From Hyphomicrobiales bacterium (lineage in GTDB: Bacteria > Pseudomonadota > Alphaproteobacteria > Rhizobiales > Xanthobacteraceae): a stretch of DNA of 64,000 nucleotides. This document shows, one piece after another, positions 18,468 to 31,475 of the stretch (position 1 is its first letter; each line of letters starts with the position of its first letter). The notes under the pieces are model-generated. The model made no database searches, was not told the origin of the DNA, and worked only from the letters and a program-made list of their open reading frames with translations. Made by a program: the position numbers and the translations under genes. Location of the stretch: positions 18,441 to 82,440 of the forward strand of contig JACESF010000011.1 of assembly GCA_013911975.1 (NCBI GenBank), written 5' to 3'.

Positions 18468-18689
18468 CTAGCGCACGCAGGTGATGGAATGGAAGGGGAC
18501 GATCTGTTCCTTGTGGTTTTCGCCCCCGGAGACATGGCAGCGCAGATAGTCCCGGCCGACGGACATGGGCGCATAGCCCGTGATGGTTCCGCCCCCGACC
18601 ACCTGGATGACGATGGCCTGCCCGTCCTTGGCCCCGACGATGTCGAGAATGGCCTGCCGGAAATCGTCGTCCTTCATCTGGCAACGCAT
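18468..18689 (-). CDS. Small protein of unknown function (73 aa)
   Basis: The start at 18689 has AAGGAG at good spacing; an alternative Met is at 18677. The product is a single compact domain with alternating hydrophobics (AIVIQVVGGGTITGYAPMSVGRDYLRCHV) and the end PFHSITCVR. It could be a small beta-barrel (Sm- or PRC-like), but I do not recognise a family. It has three Cys. It is monocistronic between cobB and gabD on the same strand. Confidence 0.6.
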   Translation of the reverse strand: MRCQMKDDDFRQAILDIVGAKDGQAIVIQVVGGGTITGYAPMSVGRDYLRCHVSGGENHKEQIVPFHSITCVR

Positions 18690-18826
18690 TGGCTGTCTCC
18701 TTCTCGGCGTATCCTCCCGGGCTCTGTGCCCGTCCGGCCTTTGCGGCTCGGCACCACTATACGCCAGGAGGGCCGCCTTCAGGCATGCGCGCCGCGCATC
18801 CGTCGCCGCCCGGCCCGCCGGTACGG

Positions 18827-20131
18827 TCAGACCGGCGCGATGGCGTGGAAGAAGGTGCCGGTCACATGACCGCGCCGGCTGCCCTCCGCGCCGAGGGACT
18901 GGCCCTGCGCGTCCGAGAGTTCCGCGAGGGGCGCGTCCGCGCCGCGATCGGTGATGGTGGCATAGTGGAATTCATGCCCGCGCACCCGACCGCCCGCCGG
19001 GCCGAGCGGCGAGGGGGCAAGGAGATGGGCCTCGCGATAGCCGAGCGTCATCTTGCGGCGCGCGAAGCTCGTCTCGATGGAGAGCAGCCCCGCCATGGGA
19101 TGCGCAATGCCAGCCGCGTCCGTCAGCACCGTGCCCAGCGCCATGTAGCCCCCGCATTCCCCATGCACTGGCCGAGTCTGCGCGAAGTGGGCGAGCCCGG
19201 CCTTGAACCGCGCGGCGGCGGCGAGCGCGCCCGCATGCAGCTCGGGATAGCCGCCGGGCAGCCAGCAGGCGTCGCAGGTCTCGTCCGGGCCTTCGTCCGC
19301 CAGGGGGGAGAAGGGCAGGATCTCCGCGCCCGCCTCGCGCCAGGCGGCGAGATGATGGCCGTAGAGGAAGGAGAAAGCCGCGTCGCGGGCGAGCGCGATC
19401 CTTTGGCCGGGGGGCGGCAGGTGGCGGGCGGTGCCGCCGGGCGGCGCGGTGTCGGCGGACAGGGCCAGGATGGCGTCGAGGTCGAGATGGCGCTCCGCCA
19501 TGTCGGCGAGGCCGGCGAGGCGCGCGGCGAGATCGCCATGTTCGTCCGCCTGGACGAGGCCGAGATGGCGCTCGGGCAGGGTGAGCGCTTCGGAGCGGGG
19601 GATGGCGCCCACCACGGGCAGGCCGAGCGGCGCCACGGCCTCGCGGATCAGGCGCTCATGCCGCGCGCTGCCCAGCCGGTTCAGCACCAGCCCGGCGATG
19701 CGCACCTGAGGATCATGCAGCATGAAGCCCCGCGCGATGGCGGCGGCGGACTGGGACTGGCCCGACACGTCCAGCACCAGCAGCACCGGCAGGCCGAGGC
19801 GGGCGGCCACATCCGCCCCCGCGCCCGAGCGACCCGCCGTGCCGGGCACGCCGTCGAACAGGCCCATGGCGCCCTCGACCACCAGGAGGTCGCCGTCCGC
19901 CGCCTGGGACGCCAGCGCGCCCAAGAGGTCGGGCGGCATGGCCCAGCTATCGAGATTGAGCCCTGAGCGGCCGGTGGCGGCGGCGTGGAAGGCGGGGTCG
20001 ATATAGTCCGGCCCGGACTTCGCCGCCCGCACGTCGATGCCCCGCCGCCGGAAGGCGGCGAGCAGGCCGAGGGTCACGGTGGTCTTGCCGGAGCCGGACC
20101 TTGGGGCGGCGATCATCAGGGCGCGGGTCAT
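18827..20131 (-). CDS. cobB: Cobyrinate a,c-diamide synthase (hydrogenobyrinate in the aerobic route)
   Basis: CobB is an ATP- and glutamine-dependent enzyme that amidates the a and c side chains. It has 434 residues from the ATG at 20131. The N-terminal P-loop is APRSGSGKTTVTLGLL, followed by AAKSGPDYIDPAFH and the nucleotide-site acid in VVEGAMGLFDG. The C-terminal class I glutaminase domain contains the nucleophile Cys in RPVHGECGGYMALG. It is divergent from cbiD across 70 bp and provides the substrate for CobN chelation, whose gene is 8 kb away. Confidence 0.95.
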   Translation of the reverse strand: MTRALMIAAPRSGSGKTTVTLGLLAAFRRRGIDVRAAKSGPDYIDPAFHAAATGRSGLNLDSWAMPPDLLGALASQAADGDLLVVEGAMGLFDGVPGTAGRSGAGADVAARLGLPVLLVLDVSGQSQSAAAIARGFMLHDPQVRIAGLVLNRLGSARHERLIREAVAPLGLPVVGAIPRSEALTLPERHLGLVQADEHGDLAARLAGLADMAERHLDLDAILALSADTAPPGGTARHLPPPGQRIALARDAAFSFLYGHHLAAWREAGAEILPFSPLADEGPDETCDACWLPGGYPELHAGALAAAARFKAGLAHFAQTRPVHGECGGYMALGTVLTDAAGIAHPMAGLLSIETSFARRKMTLGYREAHLLAPSPLGPAGGRVRGHEFHYATITDRGADAPLAELSDAQGQSLGAEGSRRGHVTGTFFHAIAPV

Positions 20132-20201
20132 GCCATGGTCCTTACGCGGGTGCGCGCCCGTTTCCAAATATTTGAGGGCATGTGCCTGCTATAAGAGCCC
20201 C

Positions 20202-21332
20202 ATGACGGACACCGATGCCTCGGACCCCGACGCCCTGGCCCCCTTGCCGGACCGCCCGCTCCGACGCGGCTGGACCACGGGCACCTGCGCGGCCGGGGCG
20301 GCCAAGGCGGCGTTCGCGGCGCTCGTGACGGGCGACTTCCCGGATCCCGTGGAGGTGGAGCTTCCCGGCGGCGCTCGCCCGGCCTTCGCCCTCGCCACGC
20401 AGGCGAGCGAGGCGGGCGCGGCGATCGCGGGCATCGTGAAGGATGCGGGCGACGACCCGGACGTGACCCACGGTGCCCTGGTTCTGGCGCGGGTGCGCCG
20501 GGGCGCCCCGGGTGCGGGCGTGACGTTCCGCGCGGGGCCGGGGGTAGGCACCATCACCCGCCCCGGCCTTCCCTTTCCGCCCGGAGAGCCCGCCATCAAC
20601 CCCGTGCCGCGCCGGATGATCGCGCAGGGCATCGCGGAGGTGGCGGCGCAGGCAGGCGTTCCGGCCGATGCGGACGTGGAGATCGGCATCGAGGACGGAG
20701 CGGCCCTGGCGCTCAAGACCCTCAATCCGCGCCTCGGAATTTTGGGTGGCCTGTCGGTGCTCGGCACCACGGGCATCGTCATCCCCTTTTCCTGCGCCGC
20801 CTGGATCCACTCCATCCATCGCGGCATCGATGTCGCCCGCGCCATGGGGCTCGACCATGTGGCGGGCGCCACGGGCTCGGCCTCCGAGGCGGCGGTGCAG
20901 CGGCTGCACGACCTGCCCGAGGTGGCGCTCATCGACATGGGGGATTTCGTCGGCGGGATGCTGAAATATCTCGCCGCCCATCCCGTTCCCCGCGTTACGG
21001 TGGCGGGCGGCGTCGCCAAGATGACCAAGCTCGCCCAGGGCCTGCTGGACCTCCACTCCAAGCGCGGCAGCGCGGACCTGGAAGCCCTGGCCCGCCTCGC
21101 GCGTGAAGGCGGCGCCTCCGAGGCGCTGGGGCAGGCCATCGCGGGCGCGAACACTGTGGCCCACGCCTTCCTCCTGGCGGGGGAGGCGGGCCTGCCGCTG
21201 GGCGACGTGGTGGCGGCTCGCGCCTGGACCACGGCCGCGCGGGTCGTGGCGGGGAAGGGGATCGCGCTGGAGATCGCCGTGTTCGACCGCGACGGCACCC
21301 TCATGGGCCGCGCGCCCTTTGCGCGGGCTTAG
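20202..21332 (+). CDS. cbiD: Cobalt-precorrin-5B (C1)-methyltransferase CbiD
   Basis: CbiD methylates C1 of the corrin ring; it is best known from the anaerobic pathway. It has 376 residues from the ATG at 20202. Typical motifs are LRRGWTTGTCAAGAAKAA at the N-terminus, GVGTITRPGL, PAINPVPRRMI, LGILGGLSVLGTTGIVIPFS and DMGDFVGGMLKY. In an otherwise oxygen-dependent gene set this takes the place expected for CobF. The short divergent gap to cobB leaves little room for more than two compact promoters. Confidence 0.95.
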   Translation: MTDTDASDPDALAPLPDRPLRRGWTTGTCAAGAAKAAFAALVTGDFPDPVEVELPGGARPAFALATQASEAGAAIAGIVKDAGDDPDVTHGALVLARVRRGAPGAGVTFRAGPGVGTITRPGLPFPPGEPAINPVPRRMIAQGIAEVAAQAGVPADADVEIGIEDGAALALKTLNPRLGILGGLSVLGTTGIVIPFSCAAWIHSIHRGIDVARAMGLDHVAGATGSASEAAVQRLHDLPEVALIDMGDFVGGMLKYLAAHPVPRVTVAGGVAKMTKLAQGLLDLHSKRGSADLEALARLAREGGASEALGQAIAGANTVAHAFLLAGEAGLPLGDVVAARAWTTAARVVAGKGIALEIAVFDRDGTLMGRAPFARA

Positions 21333-21421
21333 AGGCGATCATTATACCGAACGGGGGGCAAGCCGGGGCCAGATTCCCATCCACGCGCGGCCGGCATTGT
21401 TCTTCCCATTCCCCACTCTGC

Positions 21422-21517
21422 GGTCATGCCCGGGCTTGTCCCGGGCATCCACGCCTCCGCGCTCGTCACCACCCGGCGGAGCCGCGTGGATGGCCGGGAC
21501 AAGCCCGGCCATGACGG
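21422..21517. repeat. Composite palindromic repeat element (copy A)
   Basis: Two hairpins face each other. Left: ATGCCCGGG-CTTGT-CCCGGGCAT (21426-21448), then CCACGC. Right: GCGTGGATGGCCGGG-ACAAG-CCCGGCCAT (up to 21512), then GAC. The right unit is the inverted copy of the left. A second copy lies at 63594-63689. It occupies the gap between convergent cbiD and cobM, so it could also serve as a terminator. Such GGCCGGG...CCCGGCC palindromes are common in Hyphomicrobiales genomes; I infer family membership from the form. Confidence 0.8.
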
Positions 21518-21559
21518 CGGTTCCTCGGTGGCGACGCAGAGGGTGACTGTCGATCCGCC

Positions 21560-22330
21560 CTAATCGTCCGACGGGCCGCCGCTGCGGAAGCGGCGCACAT
21601 AGTCGGTGTCGTAGAGCGCGCTCTCGCGGAAATCCGCCGCGCCCAGCGCCGGGCCCACCAGGATGAGCGCCATGCGCGCCAGGGGATCGTCCGCGAGCCG
21701 CCCCTCGATGTCCCCGAGGGTGCCGCGCACGATGCGTTCGTCGGGCCATGTGGCCCGCGACACCACGGCCACCGGGCATCCGGCGCCGTAGAAGGGCAGA
21801 AGCTCCGCCACCACCCGGTCCAGCGCATGCACGGCGAGATGGATGGCCAGCGTCGCACCCGTGGCTGCGAAGGCGGGCAGGGTCTCGCGCGGCGGCATGG
21901 CGGACGCGCGCCCCGATATGCGCGTGAGCACGAGGCTCTGCGCCACTTCCGGCACGGTGAGTTCCTGGCCGAGCGCCGCCGCCGCCGCCGCGAAGGCGGG
22001 CACGCCGGGGGTCAGCGTATAAGGGATGGAATGGCGCTCCAGCCGCCGCACCTGCTCGGCGAGCGCGCTGTAGAGGGAGAGGTCGCCGGAATGCAGGCGG
22101 GCGACATCCAGGCCCTTGGCGTGGGCATCGAGGAATTCCGCCTCGATGCGGTCGAGGTCGAGGGGCGCCGTGTCCACCAGCTTCGCGCCGGGCGGGCAAT
22201 GGGACAGAAGCTCCGGGGCCACGGTGGCGCCCGCATAGAGGCAGACCGGGCAGCGGGCGAGAAGATCGCGGCCGCGCAGCGTGATGAGGTCCGGCGCGCC
22301 GGGGCCGGCGCCGATGAAATGCACGGTCAC
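21560..22330 (-). CDS. cobM: Precorrin-4 C11-methyltransferase
   Basis: CobM adds the C11 methyl group from SAM in corrin synthesis. It has 256 residues with the tetrapyrrole methylase fold: start [53 protein letters not shown] and LVGPALG near the end. The start codon is GTG at 22330, overlapping the cobE stop as GTGA, which fits translational coupling. It is the last gene of the cobL-cobE-cobM unit. Confidence 0.95.
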   Translation of the reverse strand: MTVHFIGAGPGAPDLITLRGRDLLARCPVCLYAGATVAPELLSHCPPGAKLVDTAPLDLDRIEAEFLDAHAKGLDVARLHSGDLSLYSALAEQVRRLERHSIPYTLTPGVPAFAAAAAALGQELTVPEVAQSLVLTRISGRASAMPPRETLPAFAATGATLAIHLAVHALDRVVAELLPFYGAGCPVAVVSRATWPDERIVRGTLGDIEGRLADDPLARMALILVGPALGAADFRESALYDTDYVRRFRSGGPSDD

Positions 22331-22710
22331 GACGCGCCTCCACGGGCAAGCGCACAGGTGACGGGCCCGAGCGCCAGCCGGGGCCCCAGCAGCACCGCCG
22401 ACAGGCCCGCCGCGGCAAGGGCGGCGGTCTCGGCGGCGGAGGGAACGCGCAGCAGGGCGATGACCCGCTCGGAGTGGGTCTGCGCCTGCCCGGCCACCGC
22501 TTCCAGGCGGCTCTGGGGAACGAGGATGAGGGGCAGTCCCATGGCCGCCGCCGCCGCCGCGATGCCCGCTTCCCCGCCCTTCACGGCCGGGGTGGCGATG
22601 GCGCCCAGCGCCGCGCGGGAGAGGTCGGCGCGGGCCAGCGCCGCGTCGATGGCGGCGCAGACCTCCTCGCGCGCCACGCCGCGCTTGCTGCCGACGCCCG
22701 CCACGATCAT
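22327..22710 (-). CDS. cobE: CobE / CbiG C-terminal-domain protein
   Basis: This 127-residue protein matches the C-terminal domain of CbiG, known as CobE in aerobic cobalamin clusters: [43 protein letters not shown] and [14 protein letters not shown]. The exact biochemical role of stand-alone CobE is not settled; binding or handling of a corrin intermediate has been suggested. It overlaps cobL (ATGA) and cobM (GTGA), so it sits in a tightly coupled operon. Confidence 0.9.
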   Translation of the reverse strand: MIVAGVGSKRGVAREEVCAAIDAALARADLSRAALGAIATPAVKGGEAGIAAAAAAMGLPLILVPQSRLEAVAGQAQTHSERVIALLRVPSAAETAALAAAGLSAVLLGPRLALGPVTCALARGGAS

Positions 22711-23942
22711 GACGCCTCCTCCGGCGGCTTGTCCCACACCCATTGCGTCACCGGCATGGCCGCGCGCCAGCCCGTCATGCCCTTCACCGGGACCGCGCGG
22801 GCCAGCGCGATGCGCACGAGGTCGCCGCCGAGGCGCGCGTGCAGCGCCAGCAGCAGCGCCTCGGTCTCCAGCGTCACCGCATTGGCCACCAGCCGCCCGC
22901 CGGGCTTCAGGGCACCAAGGGCCGCGTCCATCACCCCCGGCTCGCTCCCGCCGCCGCCGATGAAGATGGCGTCGGGGCGGGGCAGGCCCGCGAGGGCGGC
23001 GGGCGCGATGCCTTCCACGATGCGCAGATGGGGCACGCCCAGGGCCAGGGCGTTGCGGGCGACGCGGGCCGCGCGCGCCGCATCCTGCTCGATGGCGATG
23101 GCGGACAGGGACGGCGCGCACAGCAGCCATTCGATGGCGATGGACCCCGCTCCCGCGCCGATGTCCCACAGGCAAGCCCGCGCGCGCGGGGCGAGCGCGG
23201 AGAGGGTCATGGCGCGGACCTCGCGCTTGGTGATCTGCCCGTCATGCTCGAACAGGTCGTCCGGCAGGCCCCGGCCGAGATGCAGCACCCGGCCCGGACC
23301 GTTCACCTCCAGCGCCACGAGATTAAGGGGCGCGATTTCGGTGAGGCCGAACCCGTCCGCCCGCGCCGCGCGGATGCGCTCGCGCGGCCCACCGAGGGCT
23401 TCCAGCACCGTGATCCGGGACGCGCCGAAGCCGAGATCGGCGAGCAGCGCGGCGAGGGCGGCGGGGCCGTCCGCGTCCGAGGTCAGGGCCAGGATGCGGG
23501 CGCCGGGATGGAGATGGGGCCGGATGCGCGCGATCTCCCGCCCGTGGAGGGAGACGCAGGCGGTGTCCTGCAACGGCCAGCCGAGGCGGGCGGCCGCGAG
23601 GCTGAAGGCGGACGGCGCGGGCACCACATGCATCTCCGGCGCCGGGACATGGCGGGCGAGCGTGGCCCCCACCCCGTGCAGGAAGGGATCGCCCGAAGCG
23701 AGCACGCACACGGCGCGCCCGCGTGCGGCGAGCACCTGCGCGATGCCTTCGGAGAAGGGGCTCGGCCACGGGCGCGCTTCGCCGGTCACGAGGTCTCCCG
23801 CCAGGGCCAGGTGCCGGGCGCCGCCAAAAACGAGGTCTGCCGCGCGCACCAAGGCGGCGGCGGCGGGGGAGAGGCCGTCCGCGCCGTCCTCGCCGATGCC
23901 GACGATGGACAGCCAGGGCCGCGGCGGGGCAGTGTCGCGCAT
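22707..23942 (-). CDS. cobL: Precorrin-6Y C5,15-methyltransferase (decarboxylating)
   Basis: This bifunctional enzyme corresponds to a CbiE-CbiT fusion. The N-terminal half is a tetrapyrrole methylase ([37 protein letters not shown]). The C-terminal half is a class I SAM methyltransferase ([44 protein letters not shown]). The start is taken at 23942 (411 residues), with GGAG upstream; an in-frame ATG at 23969 is possible. It is divergent from cobK by about 58 bp. Confidence 0.94.
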   Translation of the reverse strand: MRDTAPPRPWLSIVGIGEDGADGLSPAAAALVRAADLVFGGARHLALAGDLVTGEARPWPSPFSEGIAQVLAARGRAVCVLASGDPFLHGVGATLARHVPAPEMHVVPAPSAFSLAAARLGWPLQDTACVSLHGREIARIRPHLHPGARILALTSDADGPAALAALLADLGFGASRITVLEALGGPRERIRAARADGFGLTEIAPLNLVALEVNGPGRVLHLGRGLPDDLFEHDGQITKREVRAMTLSALAPRARACLWDIGAGAGSIAIEWLLCAPSLSAIAIEQDAARAARVARNALALGVPHLRIVEGIAPAALAGLPRPDAIFIGGGGSEPGVMDAALGALKPGGRLVANAVTLETEALLLALHARLGGDLVRIALARAVPVKGMTGWRAAMPVTQWVWDKPPEEAS

Positions 23943-24000
23943 CCGCTCCGTCCCCTCCGGCTGGTCCATGCCCGATCCCGTCCCCGCCTCACCGCCCGTC

Positions 24001-24759
24001 ATGAGGGTGCTCCTTCTGGGCGGCACCGCCGATGCCCGCCGCCTCGCGGGGCGGCTTGCCGGTCGCGCGGATCTCGACGTGATCCTGTCCCTCGCGGGGC
24101 GCACCGAAAACCCCGTGCCGCAGCCGGTGCCCGTGCGGGTGGGCGGTTTCGGCGGGGCGGACGGCCTCGCGCGCTATCTGGAAGCCGAGCGCATCGGCGC
24201 GGTGGTGGACGCGACCCATCCCTATGCCGCCGCCATCTCGCGCAATGCCGCGTCGGCCTGCGCGGAAGCGAACGTGCCGCTTCTCGCCTTGCGCCGCCCG
24301 CCCTGGACCCCTGTGGAGGGCGATCTCTGGCGCGCGGTGGACGATGTGGCCGGTGCCGTGGCGGCACTGGGCGATGTGCCCCGCCGCGTGTTCCTGGCAT
24401 TGGGGCGCAACGAGGTGCGGGCCTTCGAGGCGGCGCCCCGGCACGCCTATCTGGTGCGCAGCGTCGATCCCGTGCTCCCGCCTTTGGCCGTGCCGCGGGC
24501 GGACTATGTGGTGGCGCGCGGACCCTTTGCCGAAGAGGACGAGCGGGCGCTGCTCGCGGCCCACGGCATCGAGGTGATCGTGGCGAAGAACAGCGGCGGG
24601 CCCGCCACCTACGCCAAGATGGCGGCGGCGCGGGCGCTCGGCATCGAGGTCCTGCTGCTGCGCCGCCCGGTCCTGCCCGAGGTCGAGGCGGTGGAGAGCG
24701 CCGAGGCCGCTCTGGCGTGGCTCGACGCGCGCCTTCATCCCGCGCTCCGGGGCGAATAG
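24001..24759 (+). CDS. cobK: Precorrin-6A reductase
   Basis: CobK is an NADPH-dependent enzyme that reduces the precorrin-6A macrocycle. It has 252 residues with N-terminal RVLLLGGTADARRLAGRLAG, VVDATHPYAAAISRNAASAC, the conserved RRPPWTP, VFLALGRNEVRAF, YVVARGPF and VIVAKNSGGPATYAKMAAAR. It is the only plus-strand gene between cbiD and the riboswitch. Its last 25 bp overlap the 3' end of cobJ tail to tail. Confidence 0.95.
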   Translation: MRVLLLGGTADARRLAGRLAGRADLDVILSLAGRTENPVPQPVPVRVGGFGGADGLARYLEAERIGAVVDATHPYAAAISRNAASACAEANVPLLALRRPPWTPVEGDLWRAVDDVAGAVAALGDVPRRVFLALGRNEVRAFEAAPRHAYLVRSVDPVLPPLAVPRADYVVARGPFAEEDERALLAAHGIEVIVAKNSGGPATYAKMAAARALGIEVLLLRRPVLPEVEAVESAEAALAWLDARLHPALRGE

Positions 24760-25487
24760 ACCAGCGGCGGCAGGGTCTCGCGGGCGACGATGCGGGTGGC
24801 CGTTGAGCCGATGATGACGCAGGTGGCCATGTCTGCCATCTCGCCCTGCGCTTCGGCCAGCGTCACGACGGACATACGCTCGTCCGGCCGCCCGGCGGCG
24901 CGGCCGAACACCACGGGCACCGTGCCCGGCAGCACGGTGCGCATCAGGTCGAAGGCGGCGCCCAATTGCCAGGGGCGGGCGCGGCTCACGGGATTGTAGA
25001 GGGCGATGACGAAGCCCGCCCGCGCAGCGGCCTCCAGGCGCGCCTCCACCAGCGGCCAGGGCTTCAGATTGTTGGAGAGGTTGAGGGCGCAGAAATCATG
25101 ACCGAGCGGCGCCCCCACCCGCGCCGCCACCGCCAGCATGGCGGTGACTCCAGGCACCATCTCCACCTCGACGCGCCGCCAGTCCGCCGGTCCCGCCTCG
25201 ATGGCCTCGCACACCGCCGCCGCCATGGCGAACACGCCGGGGTCCCCGCCGGACACCAGCGCTACCCGCGCGCCCGCCGCGGCGCGCGCCAGCGCCGCCC
25301 CGGCCCGCGCCAGTTCCTCGCGGTTGTCGGAGGCGTGCCGCACCTGGCCGGGGCGCTCCGGCACGCGGTCGAGATAGGGGCCATAGCCGAACAGTTCGTC
25401 CGCCTCGGCCAGCGCCTGCGACGCCTCGGGCGTCACCTGCCCCGGCGCGCCGGGGCCCGTGCCCACCACGAACAGGCGACCGCTCAC
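24735..25487 (-). CDS. cobJ: Precorrin-3B C17-methyltransferase
   Basis: CobJ catalyses C17 methylation and ring contraction. It has 250 residues from a GTG at 25487 that overlaps the cobI stop (GTGA). Motifs: LFVVGTGPGAPGQVTPEASQAL, LFGYGPYLDRV, VALVSGGDPGVFAMAAAVCEA, MVPGVTAMLAVAARVGAPLGHDF, LNLSNNLKPW and VIALYNPVSRARPWQ. It is the last gene of the long minus-strand cob operon. Confidence 0.95.
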   Translation of the reverse strand: MSGRLFVVGTGPGAPGQVTPEASQALAEADELFGYGPYLDRVPERPGQVRHASDNREELARAGAALARAAAGARVALVSGGDPGVFAMAAAVCEAIEAGPADWRRVEVEMVPGVTAMLAVAARVGAPLGHDFCALNLSNNLKPWPLVEARLEAAARAGFVIALYNPVSRARPWQLGAAFDLMRTVLPGTVPVVFGRAAGRPDERMSVVTLAEAQGEMADMATCVIIGSTATRIVARETLPPLVYSPRSAG

Positions 25488-26209
25488 GGCGCGCCCTCCC
25501 AGCCGGGGACGAGCACGATGGAGAAATAGGGGGCGGGCGCGTCCGCCCGCGCGGCGAGCGGCACGGTGCTGCAGTCGGCCATGGTGCCGCGCTCCACATA
25601 ATGGGCGCGCTCCAGCCGGCCCGCCGCCGCCAGAGCCCGGCGGATCTTCGGCAGGTTGCGGCCCACTTTCATGATGACGGCGGCATCCGCCTCCTTCAGG
25701 CGGCGGGTGAGTTCGGCCTCGTCCAGGGTGCCGGGCAGCACCATGAGCACATCGTCGCCCTGGGCGATGGGCGTGCCCACCATGGACCAGCAGCCGGACA
25801 TGCCCGTGACCCCCGCGATGACCTGCGCGGGAAAGCGCGGCGCGAGCCGCACATGCAGGTGCATGTAGGAGCCGTAGAACAGCGGGTCGCCCTCGCTGAG
25901 CACCGCCACCGTGCGCCCCGCCTCCAGCTCCGCCGCGAGGGTGGCGGCGGAAGTCTCGTAGAAGTCCGTCAGCGCGGTCTGGTAGGCCGGGTCGTGGCGA
26001 TGGATTTCCGTGGTCACGGGATAGAGCAGGGGCAGTTCGCGGGCGGCCGGCGTGAAATGGGTCGCCGCTATGGTCCGGGCGTGGCTCTTGTTGCCGGCCT
26101 TGGCGAAATAGGCCACCACGTCCGCCCCCTGGAGGGCGCGCACGGCCTTCAGGGTGATGAGGTCCGGGTCTCCCGGCCCGACGCCCACGCCGATGAGGCG
26201 GCCGCTCAT
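25484..26209 (-). CDS. cobI: Precorrin-2 C20-methyltransferase
   Basis: CobI converts precorrin-2 to precorrin-3A. It has 241 residues with LIGVGVGPGDPDLITLKAVR, VVAYFAKAGNKSHARTIA, VAVLSEGDPLFYGSYMHLHVRL, GVTGMSGCWSMVGTPIAQGDD and IMKVGRNLPKIRRAL, all diagnostic. Its ATG overlaps the cobH stop (ATGA), and its stop overlaps the cobJ start. Confidence 0.96.
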   Translation of the reverse strand: MSGRLIGVGVGPGDPDLITLKAVRALQGADVVAYFAKAGNKSHARTIAATHFTPAARELPLLYPVTTEIHRHDPAYQTALTDFYETSAATLAAELEAGRTVAVLSEGDPLFYGSYMHLHVRLAPRFPAQVIAGVTGMSGCWSMVGTPIAQGDDVLMVLPGTLDEAELTRRLKEADAAVIMKVGRNLPKIRRALAAAGRLERAHYVERGTMADCSTVPLAARADAPAPYFSIVLVPGWEGAP

Positions 26210-26856
26210 ATGCCCGCCCTCGCCAGCGCGTTGAGGGCCGCCGCCGTGATGGCGCTGCCCCCGAGCCGCCCGCGCACGATGGCGAAGGGGACGCCGCGCG
26301 GGTTCTCCGCCAGCGCGTCCTTGGATTCCGCCGCGCCCACGAAGCCCACGGGCATGCCCAATATGGCCGCAGGACGCGGCGCGCCCGCATCCAGCATCTC
26401 CAGCAGGTGGAACAGCGCGGTGGGCGCGTTGCCGATGGCCACCACCGCCCCTTCCAGGCGCGGGCGCCACAATTCCAGCGCCGCCGCCGAGCGGGTGGTG
26501 CCGAGCCGGGCCGCCAGCGCGGGTACATCCGGCGCCTGAAGGGTGCAGACCACCTCGTTTCCGGCGGGCAGGCGGGCGCGCGTCACGCCGTGGGCCACCA
26601 TCTGCGCGTCGCACAATATGGGCGCGCCATCCTTCAGCGCTGCGCGGGCGGCGGCGACGAAGCCGGGGCCGAACACGAAGTCCCGCGCCGCTTCCACGAG
26701 GCCGCAGGCATGGATCATGCGCACCGCCACGTCCGCTTCCTCGTCCGAGAAGCGCGAGAGGTCCGCCTCGGCGCGGATGATGGCGAAGGACCGCTCATAG
26801 ATGGCCGTGCCGTCCCGGACATAATCGTAACTGGTGTCCATTTCCTCGGCACCCAT
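26206..26856 (-). CDS. cobH: Precorrin-8X methylmutase
   Basis: CobH moves a methyl group from C11 to C12, giving hydrogenobyrinate. It has 216 residues with YVRDGTAIYERSFAIIRAEADL, VAVRMIHACGLVEAARD (substrate-binding His), ILCDAQMVAHGVTR, IGNAPTALFHLLEML and GMPVGFVGAAESKDAL. The start at 26856 shares one base with the cobG stop (TGATG). An in-frame ATG at 26841 is a weaker alternative. Confidence 0.96.
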   Translation of the reverse strand: MGAEEMDTSYDYVRDGTAIYERSFAIIRAEADLSRFSDEEADVAVRMIHACGLVEAARDFVFGPGFVAAARAALKDGAPILCDAQMVAHGVTRARLPAGNEVVCTLQAPDVPALAARLGTTRSAAALELWRPRLEGAVVAIGNAPTALFHLLEMLDAGAPRPAAILGMPVGFVGAAESKDALAENPRGVPFAIVRGRLGGSAITAAALNALARAGI

Positions 26857-28177
26857 CAGTCGTTCGGTTCCAGGAGCGCCCCGGGATCGAGGCGGGACAG
26901 GAGGTCCGCGCCCCGCTCCCCCGGCCGCATTCCGCGCGCCATGCGGGCGAGCGCGGCGGGAAGGCGGGACAGGGGAATGAGCTGCTCCGGCAAAGAGCTT
27001 GCCATGCCGTGTCGCACGAGCGCGACGGGGCTGTCCATGCCCCCTTCGCCCAGCGCGCCTTCGACGCCCACGAGGGTGAGCGCGGCGGGCGCGGGATGGG
27101 CGCAGCCCTTGGCGCAGCCGGACAGGTGCACGGTGACGCTCCCGTCCAGCAGCGGCGCCAGCGCGGCGGCCACCTGCGGCGCCAGTTCGCGGGCCGGAAC
27201 GAGGCCCGAGGCGCACAGCGGCGCGCCGGGGCAGGCCGCGACGGCAAGTCGGGGGTCGCCTGCATCCAGGATGAAGCCGAGGCTCTCGACCGCGTGCCGG
27301 AACGCGGCGAGGGTGCCGGGCATGAGGCCCGTCGCGAGGAGAAGACGGGGCGGTGCCGGACGCAGGTCGCGCACGCCGTGACGGGCGGCGGCGTCCGCCA
27401 GGCCCGCCATGGCGGCGCTCTCCGCCGCCCCGAAGGGAAGGGCGAGGGGCAAGGCGAAGGTGCCGTCGCTGAGCGCGATCGCCTCCCCCGGGACGGGCAC
27501 GGGGCGCGCCGGGCCCGACATTGGCGCGCCCGGCGCGCGCGGGGCGATGAGGTCCGCCATGCGCGCAAGGGGGCCCTGCCCGGCGAGGCGGCGCAGATAA
27601 GCGAGCACCCGTTCCGCCGCCGCCTCGGGCGAGGCGAGGCCGTCGGGAGTGGCGCGGGCGGCGTCTCCGGCCAGGGCCACGTCCCAGGCCCCGTCCGGGC
27701 GGGCGGCGAGGCGCACGTCCGCCTTCAGGGCGTCGAGGCTGATCCGTCCGCCGCCGTCGATGACCACGGAGACCTTCGGGCCGAGCCTGCTGCCCAGCCC
27801 CTCGGCGGCGACGCCCGCACGGACGGCATCTGCCAGCGCGCGCCCGTCCATCCGCTCCGTGACGTCGAGGCCGGAGAGGGGGGACAGCGACAAAGCGAGC
27901 CCTTCGCGGGCGGTGATCCCCAGGGCGTCCACGGCGGCATGGAGCGCCCCCATGCTGCCCTCCGAAAGGCCGCGCAATTGCAGGCTTCCGCGCGCCGTCA
28001 CTTCGAGAATGCCATTGCCGCACGCGCGCGCCGCTCCGGCGAGCCCGGCCAACGCTGCCGGAGACAGGGCGGCGCTGTCCGGCACGAGGCGGACTAGCAG
28101 CCCGTCGCCGGTCTGCATGGGCGCGCTCAGGGCCGGGCAGGCGCCGCGCCGCCGCGCGGGCAGGGGACGGGCGGCGT

Positions 28178-28181
<4 letters not shown>
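26856..28181 (-). CDS. cobG: Precorrin-3B synthase (oxygen-dependent)
   Basis: CobG is a siroheme/Fe-S enzyme that uses O2 to hydroxylate precorrin-3A, marking the aerobic route. It has 441 residues built as two nitrite/sulfite-reductase-like halves. The 4Fe-4S/siroheme cysteines are visible as CPGAPLC and SGCAKGCAH. The ATG overlaps the cobN stop (ATGA). Its presence argues against a fully anaerobic pathway despite cbiD. Confidence 0.94.
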
Positions 28182-31456
<3,275 letters not shown>

Positions 31457-31475
31457 GGGCGCCCCGTATGCTCCT

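Noticed and set aside
16130..18484. 784-codon plus-strand frame opposite gabD
   Set aside because: It is an antisense shadow; gabD motifs are on the minus strand.
20132..20201. A second cobalamin riboswitch between cobB and cbiD
   Set aside because: The gap is only 70 bp and lacks the B12 box and the CTGCCCCCGCAACTG element.
24735..26528. Apparent 597-codon fusion of cobJ with upstream sequence
   Set aside because: The upstream part is out of frame relative to cobI. cobJ starts at the GTG 25487 that overlaps the cobI stop.
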